Of a DNA stretch of 58,446 nt, positions 53,051-58,446 are shown piece after piece (positions within the stretch are counted from its first letter, which is position 1; each line of letters starts with the position of its first letter). The notes beneath the pieces were generated by a model that worked only from the letters and a program-made list of their open reading frames with translations, was not told where the DNA came from and made no database searches. Source of the stretch: Solirubrobacter phytolaccae (lineage in GTDB: Bacteria; Actinomycetota; Thermoleophilia; Solirubrobacterales; Solirubrobacteraceae); NCBI RefSeq assembly GCF_027587195.1, contig NZ_JAPDDP010000047.1:1-58446 (forward strand), written 5' to 3'. A program made the translations under genes and the position numbers.

Positions 53051-54123
53051 TTGGTCGGCGCCCCGAGCGCGATCGCGATCTGGTGCAGCATGCTGACCTC
53101 GGGGTCCTCGCCGACGCCCCAGAACGCGTGCTGCGCGTCCTTGCCCTGGCTCTCGTACGCCTTGCTCAGGTGCCAGCTCATCGGGTCCCACGTGCCGGCG
53201 GCGCGGACGTAGGCCTTGCCGTCGAGCGTGTAGAGCACGAGGCGGTTGTGGCCGGAGCCCATGAAGTGGCCGGCGTGCGTGGTCAGGTCGAAGCCGACGA
53301 GCGGCTCGCCGCCCTCGGGCACGATCGACGGCTCGCCGTGCTCCTTCATGCCGACCTCGAGCGCCTCGAACCAGTTGTGCAGCGCCTTCTGGTCGTCGGG
53401 GGTGACGAGCGTCGTGATCGTCACGTAGCCGCGGGTCCACAGCGGCACGGCCTTGTCGTAGCCGGCGACGACCTCGATCTCGAACGTCTGGCCGAGCAGC
53501 CCGCCCGGGCGCAGCGGCGTGAAGCGGCCCAGCGCGCTGGCGTACTCCGGCCACGTCTCCGGCTGGGTGATCGCGGCGATCAGCCCCTCGGCCGACGGCA
53601 CCTCGACGGGGTCGTAGGTGTGCCAGACCTGCTGGTCCAGCGGCGCGCTCTCGGCGGTGAGGTCGCCGATCTTGGCCAGCTTGAACCGGTAGCTATGGTC
53701 GTAGGCCGCCTTGTCCTCGGGCGTCTCGAACGCGATGCCCCAGCCCTTCCGGGCCGGGTCGGCGTAGGCGGCCGGGAACCAGTCGCCGAGCAGGGTGACC
53801 GCGCCGCGCTCCAGCGCCTCACGGCTCAGGCGGCCGTTCGCGGCGAACCGCTCGGCGCCGAACGCCTTGTGGAAGGCGGGAAGATCGGTCACGCGCAGCC
53901 GGCGCGTCGGGTCCTTGCGGTACCAGTAGGTCGTCAGCACGCTGAAGGCGAACCGCAGATCGTCGGCCTGGCGCTCGGCCGGCTCGCGCCGGTAATAGGC
54001 CGCGTTGAGGAAGTCGGTGACCCAAGGAGCGGCGTCACGGCCCGCGATCGAGGAACCGGCCATGCGGGCGAAGCCCAGGGCGCCGGGCTGATTGGCGGTG
54101 TTCGTCTCGTCAGTCGTCGTCAT
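53047..54123 (-). CDS. hypothetical protein, first gene of the eight-gene operon
   Basis: 358 residues, not recognised; no signal peptide or membrane helix. A helical N-terminal part (WVTDFLNAAYYRREPAERQADDLRFAFSVLTTYWYRKDPTRRLRVTDLPAFHKAFG) is followed by a beta-rich part (GLLGQTFEIEVVAGYDKAVPLWTRGYVTITTLVTPDD, GEPLVGFDLTTHAGHFMGSGHNRLVLYT) that looks like a lipid-binding or lipase-like beta barrel. Overlaps the oxidoreductase start by 4 bp, so the two are likely a functional pair. An inverted repeat lies 20 bp upstream of its start. Confidence 0.7.
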   Translation of the reverse strand: MTTTDETNTANQPGALGFARMAGSSIAGRDAAPWVTDFLNAAYYRREPAERQADDLRFAFSVLTTYWYRKDPTRRLRVTDLPAFHKAFGAERFAANGRLSREALERGAVTLLGDWFPAAYADPARKGWGIAFETPEDKAAYDHSYRFKLAKIGDLTAESAPLDQQVWHTYDPVEVPSAEGLIAAITQPETWPEYASALGRFTPLRPGGLLGQTFEIEVVAGYDKAVPLWTRGYVTITTLVTPDDQKALHNWFEALEVGMKEHGEPSIVPEGGEPLVGFDLTTHAGHFMGSGHNRLVLYTLDGKAYVRAAGTWDPMSWHLSKAYESQGKDAQHAFWGVGEDPEVSMLHQIAIALGAPTK

Positions 54124-54143
54124 GTCCTAGATGGTCGTCGCGG

Positions 54144-54175
54144 ATTGCGGCCTCCCCGTCAGGGTCTGCCGCAAT
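54144..54175. promoter_or_regulatory. inverted repeat upstream of the eight-gene operon
   Basis: ATTGCGGC (54144-54151) and GCCGCAAT (54168-54175), perfect 8-bp arms around 16 bp, lying 20 bp upstream of the operon's first ATG. Either an operator or a leader hairpin. The gap 54124-54190 has no other feature except the hairpin that overlaps the preceding USP stop. Confidence 0.45.
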
Positions 54176-54179
54176 GTTG

Positions 54180-54198
54180 CTCCGTGCAAACTACGGAG
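54180..54198 (-). terminator. hairpin overlapping a USP stop codon
   Basis: CTCCGT (54180-54185) and ACGGAG (54193-54198) with a 7-nt loop; the TAG stop (54193-54191) of the USP gene lies in it. Similar to the hairpin over the USP stop at 11017-11033. No U-tract. Confidence 0.35.
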
Positions 54199-54895
54199 TC
54201 GGGGCGGCGACTGCCCTCGGGACGACGATCACCGGGCACCGCGCGGTGCGCATCAGGCGGCCGCTGACGGCGCCGACGATCACCGAGCGCAGCGGGCCGT
54301 AGCCGCGCGATCCGGTGACGAGCAGGTCGAGGTCGGCGCTGTGGATCGCCAGCGCGTCGGCGGGCTCGCCGTGCAGGCGGACGATCGTGCCGTCGACGTC
54401 GAAGGGCAGCGTGCGGAGGGCGCGCTCGAGGCGGACCTGGACGGTGCGCGCGCTGTCGTCGTCCTCGTACGGGTCGGGGTTGGCGACGCCGATCAGGTCG
54501 AGGGTCGCGCCGAGGTGGCGGGCGAGCTCGGTCGCGTGCGTGAGCGCGGCCTCGGCTTCGGGCGAGGCGTCGTAGGCGACGCCGATGTGGTCGATCGGCC
54601 GGTCGACGTGGCCGCGGGGCACGACGGCGACGGCGCACGGGGCGCCGTGGAGAAGGCGCTCGCCGGTGCTGCCGGGGATGACCCGGCCGAGGCGGCCGGT
54701 GTGGCTGGAGCCGAGCACGACCAGGCGTGCGTCCGTGGCTTCGGCGCGTTGGTGCAGCAGCTGGGCCGCGGACTCACCGCGGTGGGCGGAGACGTGCTGC
54801 AGGTCCGCGCCCTCGGCGTCGGCGAGAGCGCGGGCGAAGGCGATCGCTTCGTGCGCCGGCGCGGCGGGATCGACGCCGACGAGGATCGTGGTCAC
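54191..54895 (-). CDS. tandem universal stress protein (short first domain)
   Basis: 234 residues with two USP units. The first is truncated to about 95 residues: it lacks the middle strands and goes straight from TTILVGVDPAAPAHEAIAFARALADAEG to DARLVVLGSSHTGRLGRVIPGSTGERLLHG. The second is complete and ends GSRGYGPLRSVIVGAVSGRLMRTARCPVIVVP. The glycine motif is nearly identical to that of the USP at 9349-10188, so the two are close paralogs. Overlaps the small membrane protein gene upstream by 4 bp (ATGA). Confidence 0.88.
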   Translation of the reverse strand: MTTILVGVDPAAPAHEAIAFARALADAEGADLQHVSAHRGESAAQLLHQRAEATDARLVVLGSSHTGRLGRVIPGSTGERLLHGAPCAVAVVPRGHVDRPIDHIGVAYDASPEAEAALTHATELARHLGATLDLIGVANPDPYEDDDSARTVQVRLERALRTLPFDVDGTIVRLHGEPADALAIHSADLDLLVTGSRGYGPLRSVIVGAVSGRLMRTARCPVIVVPRAVAAPTP

Positions 54896-55119
54896 TGCGA
54901 CTCGTGGTCTTCCGGGCCGATCGTCTGCATGACGGCGAAGATGACGCCGCCGGTCACGGCGAGGGCGAGGAAGATCGTGGCGACCATGGCCACCATGCCG
55001 CCGAAGGCGACGAACGCCGCTTCGGCGATGACGACGCCGAGGATGGCGACGGCGATGAGGCCGAGCAGGCTCTCGCCGGCCTTCTCAGGAGTGGGGGTGT
55101 GATGGGCTTCGGAGATCAT
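54892..55119 (-). CDS. small two-helix membrane protein co-transcribed with USP
   Basis: 75 residues. A polar N-terminus (MISEAHHTPTPEKAGESL), then two hydrophobic helices (LLGLIAVAILGVVIAEAAFVAFGG and VAMVATIFLALAVTGGVIFAVMQ), then an acidic tail. No known domain. First gene of a two-gene unit with a USP; the shared USP element (55165-55193) is 46 bp upstream. May tether or signal to the USP under stress. Confidence 0.65.
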   Translation of the reverse strand: MISEAHHTPTPEKAGESLLGLIAVAILGVVIAEAAFVAFGGMVAMVATIFLALAVTGGVIFAVMQTIGPEDHESQ

Positions 55120-55164
55120 GGCGCCAACGTACGGGCGCCATGAGCCCCTGCCTTCCGGCGGTTC

Positions 55165-55193
55165 TGCGGATTCCCGCTACGTAGTTGTCCGCA
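55165..55193 (-). promoter_or_regulatory. candidate operator upstream of the second USP operon, copy B of the shared element
   Basis: TGCGGA (55165-55170) and TCCGCA (55188-55193) bracket a core with CTACGTAG. CGCTNCGTANTTGTCCGCA matches copy A at 10243-10261 with only the two N positions differing. An outer CGGCGGT (55156-55162)/ACCGCCG (55193-55199) extends the dyad. It overlaps the stop codon of the APC permease. Predicted to be bound by the same regulator as copy A. Confidence 0.5.
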
Positions 55194-56640
55194 CCGCCGT
55201 CGCGTCCCCGTACGGCGCTTCGCTGCGCTCGTACGGGCGCCCGAGCAGCATGTACAGCAGGCCGACGCCCGCCACGATCGAGCAGCCGAGCACGACGATC
55301 CACTTGTCGTACCAGGCCGCGTCGCCACGCGGCCAGGCGAGGTTGAGCGCGCCACCGACGCCGTAGATCAGCGCCGCAACGTTGATCGCGAAGCCGTAGC
55401 GGCCGAGCGTGAACTTGCCGCGCGGGACCCAGCCGCGACTGCGGGCGATCAGCGCCGCGACGACCACGAGCTGGAAGGCGATGTAGATGCCCGCGGAGGC
55501 GAACGAGATGACCTTCAGCAGCGCGCTGTCGCTGACGATCTCGGCGATGGCGACGATCGCGGCGGGCAGCAGGCAGGCGACGGCGAGCGCGACGGGCGGC
55601 ACGTGCCGCTCCTTGCTGAAGCGCGAGAGCGCGCCGCTCGCGACGATCATGTCGTCCCGCGCGTAGGAGTAGATGAGCCGGCTCGCCGCGGCCTGCAGGC
55701 TCAGGATGCAGGACACGAACGAGATCAGCACGATCACCGTGATCACCTTCGCGCCGACCGACCCGAAGACGTCGGTGAACACGTTGCCGACGGGGTCGGC
55801 GTTCTCGCCGCTGATGATCGCGTTGAAGTCCGGCTGGGCGAGGATGAGCGCGGCCGTGATCAGCAGCGCCGCGGCGCCGCCGACGTAGATCGTGCGGCGC
55901 ATCGCCTTCGGGATCGTCCGGCCCGGGTCCGGGACCTCCTCGGCGACGTCACCGCAGGCCTCGAAGCCGTAGAACAGGTACAGGCCCAGCAGGGAGGCGG
56001 CCAGGAACGCGCCGAGGTAGCTGCCGTCGCCCTCGGTGCCGAGGCTGTCGAAGAACACGCTGAAGTCGTGGTGGCGTTCGAAGAGCAGCAGCCAGAGGCC
56101 GACGAACAGCGCGCCGATCAGCTCCGCGGCGAAGCCCGCCATCGCGACGCGGCCGAGCGTCTTGGTGCCCGTGAGGTTGATCAGCAGGCACAGCACCATC
56201 AGGCCGGCCGCGATCAGCACCGTCGTGAAGCGGGACGGCGTGAAGCCGAACAGCGAGCCGACGAACACGACCGCGCCGGTGGAGACCGACGCCACCGTGG
56301 CGATCAGCGCCCAGCCGTAGATCCAGCCCGTGATCCACGCCCAGCGCCGGCCGATCAGCCGCCGCGCCCACGGGTAGATCCCGCCCGCAACCGGGAACTG
56401 GGCGACGATCTCCGCGAACACGAGCGCGACGAGCAGCTGCCCGATGCCCGCGATGACGATGCTCCAGATCATCGGCGGGCCGCCCGCGACGAACCCGAGC
56501 GCGAACACGGAGTAGATGCCGACCACGGGGGACAGGTACGTGAACCCGAGGGCGAAGTTCTCCCACAGGCCCATCCGGCGCTCGAAATGGCTCTCGTAGC
56601 CGAGCTCGGCCAGGCGTGCAGCGTCGTCGGTAGTCGCCAT
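55177..56640 (-). CDS. APC superfamily amino acid permease
   Basis: 487 residues from the ATG at 56640; earlier in-frame starts lie in the divergent promoter. Twelve membrane helices. Sequence GFTYLSPVVGIYSVFALGFVAGGPPMIW and FPVAGGIYPWARRLIGRRWAWITGWIYGWALIATVAS, then FYGFEACGDVAEEVPDPGRTIPKAMRR, are typical of the AAT/GABA-permease (BAT1-like) branch. Imports an amino acid or polyamine; which one is not clear. Divergent from the GT39-like gene, with 115 bp between starts. Confidence 0.9.
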   Translation of the reverse strand: MATTDDAARLAELGYESHFERRMGLWENFALGFTYLSPVVGIYSVFALGFVAGGPPMIWSIVIAGIGQLLVALVFAEIVAQFPVAGGIYPWARRLIGRRWAWITGWIYGWALIATVASVSTGAVVFVGSLFGFTPSRFTTVLIAAGLMVLCLLINLTGTKTLGRVAMAGFAAELIGALFVGLWLLLFERHHDFSVFFDSLGTEGDGSYLGAFLAASLLGLYLFYGFEACGDVAEEVPDPGRTIPKAMRRTIYVGGAAALLITAALILAQPDFNAIISGENADPVGNVFTDVFGSVGAKVITVIVLISFVSCILSLQAAASRLIYSYARDDMIVASGALSRFSKERHVPPVALAVACLLPAAIVAIAEIVSDSALLKVISFASAGIYIAFQLVVVAALIARSRGWVPRGKFTLGRYGFAINVAALIYGVGGALNLAWPRGDAAWYDKWIVVLGCSIVAGVGLLYMLLGRPYERSEAPYGDATAVRTTT

Positions 56641-56755
56641 GCGCGGGACGATCTCACCCCGGGCGGACGGATCGTGGCAATTGCGACTTGAACCTCTCAG
56701 GAAGCTCTGAGGGAACGCCCAGCCCGCTCGCAGCGCGCGGGTCGATGGTGACCAC

Positions 56756-58446
56756 ATGTCGACCCTCGCCATCCCTCAGCCGCGCCACCGGGCCGGTTCT
56801 CTCTCGGCGCTCCGCGCGCTCGTGTCCAGGCCCGAGTTGGTGCTGCTGCTGGTGCTCGCCGGCGGGCTGAACCTGTGGGCGCTCGACCTCAACGGCTACG
56901 CCAACGACTACTACGCCGCGACCGTGCGGTCGATGACGCAGTCCTGGCACGCGTTCCTGTACGGCTCGTTCGACGCGGCCGGGCTGCAGACGGTCGACAA
57001 GCCGCCGCTCGCGTTGTGGGTGCAGGCGCTGTCCGCGCGCGCGTTCGGGTTCAACTCGTGGGCGCTGCTGGTGCCGCAGGCGCTGATGGGCGTGGCCACG
57101 GTCGCGTTGACCTATGACCTCGCGCGCTCGCGCTTCGGCCGTGCCGCCGGCTTCGTGGCCGGGGTGACGCTGGCGCTGACGCCGATCACGGTCGCGATGT
57201 CGCGCCACAACAACCCGGACGCGCTGCTCGTGCTCTGCCTCGTGGCGGCCGTGTGGGCGCTGGATCGTGGCCTGCGGCAGGGCGGTTCTCTGAAGTGGCT
57301 CGTGTGGGCCGGCGTGTTCGTCGGGCTCGGGTTCGAGACGAAGATGGCGGCGGCGCTGATGGTCGTCCCGGGCATGGCGCTCGCGTGGTTCTGGGTCGCG
57401 CCTCGCGGTCGGATGATCGCCTTCAAGCAGCTGCTCGTGGGTGGAGCCGCCATGGCGGCAGTCGGCCTGGCGTGGCCGGTGCTGATGTGGCTCACGCCCG
57501 CCAGTGACCGTCCCTACATTAGCGGCACCGACGACAACTCGATCTGGTCGCTGATCCTCGGCTACAACGGCCTCGGCCGACTCTTCGGCCAGGACGGCGG
57601 GCCTGGCGGTGGCGGCGGCATGGGTGGCGGCGGCGCGACGTTCGGCGGCGAGGCCGGCCCGACGCGCCTGCTCAACGCCGCACTCGGCGGCCAGGCGGGC
57701 TGGGTGATCGGCTTCGCGCTGGTCGCCGGCCTCGGCGTGCTGCTGATGAGCAAGCTGCGCCGCACGGACGAGCGCACGGGCTACGTGATCGCCGTCGGCG
57801 GCGCGTTCCTGGTCACCGCGGTCGCGTTCAGTCGCGCGGAGGGCATCTTCCACCCGTACTACGTCTCCGCGCTCGCGCCGTTCACCGCGCTACTCGTCGG
57901 CGCCGGTTGGAGCCTCATCCGCCACCGCGCCTGGGGTCCGCTGCTGCTCGCGGGCGGCATCGCCACCGAGCTGGTCGTGATCGCCAACGCGGCGACCGAC
58001 CTCGACTGGATGACGGGCGTGCTGCTCGTCGGCGGCGCGCTCGCGGCCGTCGGCATCGTGTTCGCGCCCAAGCTGCGCACGGCCGCGGCGACCGCGGGCA
58101 TCGGGCTGCTGCTGCTCGCGCCCGCCTCCTGGGCGGTGCAGACGCTCGGCCACGCGACGAGCTCGACGTTCCCCGCGGGCGGCCCGACGTCCTCGATGGG
58201 CATGGGCGGCGGCGGTCGCGGCGGGTTCGGTGGCGGCCAGCCGCCGGCCGGCATGACCCCGCCGAGTGGGAATGGGCCGGGCACCGCCAACGGTGGCGGG
58301 TTCGCGCCGGGCGCGGGCGGCGCGGCGGGCGGCCAGTCCGGCTCGTCCGGCACGAACAGCGGCGGCGCGGCCGGCGGTGCGAACGGCAGCTGCGGCCCGG
58401 GGTCGAGCCGGGCGCGCGGCGGTTGGCCGACGCGCTGCGAGCGTGC
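56756..58446 (+). CDS. GT39/ArnT-like membrane glycosyltransferase, C-terminus cut by window end
   Basis: At least 563 residues from the ATG at 56756. Many membrane helices. Conserved family parts: LDLNGYANDYYAATVRSMTQSW with the catalytic Asp of the first loop, TVDKPPLALWVQALSARAFG and TVAMSRHNNPDALLVLC. A Gly-rich lumenal insertion (GGPGGGGGMGGGGATFGGE, ~281-300) and a second Gly/Ser-rich stretch near 480-540 are typical of the actinobacterial YkcB-like mannosyltransferases, which use polyprenyl-phosphate sugars to glycosylate surface protein or lipid. Near 58399 the frame becomes Arg-rich while the next frame reads VEPGARRLADALRAC, which hints at a missing G. Confidence 0.85.
   Translation, partial: MSTLAIPQPRHRAGSLSALRALVSRPELVLLLVLAGGLNLWALDLNGYANDYYAATVRSMTQSWHAFLYGSFDAAGLQTVDKPPLALWVQALSARAFGFNSWALLVPQALMGVATVALTYDLARSRFGRAAGFVAGVTLALTPITVAMSRHNNPDALLVLCLVAAVWALDRGLRQGGSLKWLVWAGVFVGLGFETKMAAALMVVPGMALAWFWVAPRGRMIAFKQLLVGGAAMAAVGLAWPVLMWLTPASDRPYISGTDDNSIWSLILGYNGLGRLFGQDGGPGGGGGMGGGGATFGGEAGPTRLLNAALGGQAGWVIGFALVAGLGVLLMSKLRRTDERTGYVIAVGGAFLVTAVAFSRAEGIFHPYYVSALAPFTALLVGAGWSLIRHRAWGPLLLAGGIATELVVIANAATDLDWMTGVLLVGGALAAVGIVFAPKLRTAAATAGIGLLLLAPASWAVQTLGHATSSTFPAGGPTSSMGMGGGGRGGFGGGQPPAGMTPPSGNGPGTANGGGFAPGAGGAAGGQSGSSGTNSGGAAGGANGSCGPGSSRARGGWPTRCER

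Overview
This window is very GC-rich and densely packed, with many 4-bp ATGA/GTGA gene overlaps, frequent GTG starts and almost no AT-rich intergenic DNA. The gene mix fits a soil-type actinobacterium: a DosR/DosS-like two-component set with universal stress proteins, an F420/deazaflavin-type reductase, PspC, a GAF-ANTAR protein, GH42 with a sugar ABC system, PhoX, a PknB-type kinase and many Tat or Sec exported proteins. A member of the Solirubrobacterales/Thermoleophilia is my best guess. That is an inference from style; no rRNA or other marker gene is present. No tRNA, CRISPR, IS element or phage gene was seen.

Layout. 1-5044: a cut-off gene, TerC, a deazaflavin reductase, a DsbA/VKOR pair damaged in this sequence, PspC, and two secreted proteins. 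5367-13718: a redox/hypoxia block (GAF-ANTAR, Crp/Fnr regulator, cydB-cydA-USP operon, NarL-type regulator, a second USP and a DosS/DosT-like heme-GAF kinase). 13708-16345: a MASE1 hybrid kinase and the remnant of a PAS protein. 16373-22233: GH42 beta-galactosidase, DeoR regulator and a binding protein with two permeases, with a promoter/operator between regulator and transporter. 22262-27338: a duplicated-domain secreted protein, an exported esterase, signal peptidase I, a membrane protein and a TetR regulator. 27408-30097: a multicopper oxidase, beta-helix and cupredoxin operon behind twin TetR-type palindromes. 30146-37026: an operon of histidine kinase, receiver, HEAT protein and processive glycosyltransferase, facing a secreted alpha-helical, probably glycan-active protein. 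37111-46998: a hypothetical protein, PhoX, a Ser/Thr kinase with a carbohydrate-binding-like ectodomain, AraC with an NmrA-type reductase, OsmC, a CDF exporter and an MFS protein. 46970-54123: eight genes on the minus strand, every junction overlapping, with three glycosyltransferases, a phytoene-desaturase-like oxidoreductase and three proteins I do not recognise. 54191-58446: a small membrane protein with a USP, an APC permease, and a GT39-like membrane glycosyltransferase cut by the window end.

How it fits together. The best-supported system is a DosR-like oxygen/redox module. The USP-then-regulator order mirrors Rv3134c-devR, the kinase GAF domain keeps the heme ligand and distal Tyr of DosS/DosT, and the neighbouring output includes cytochrome bd. 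A shared sequence element lies upstream of two USP operons 45 kb apart. The most novel units are the eight-gene glycosyltransferase operon, the copper operon, the HK-RR-HEAT-GT2 operon and the carbohydrate-binding receptor kinase. Two probable single-base lesions (in VKOR and in the final gene) fall in G runs and may be sequencing errors.
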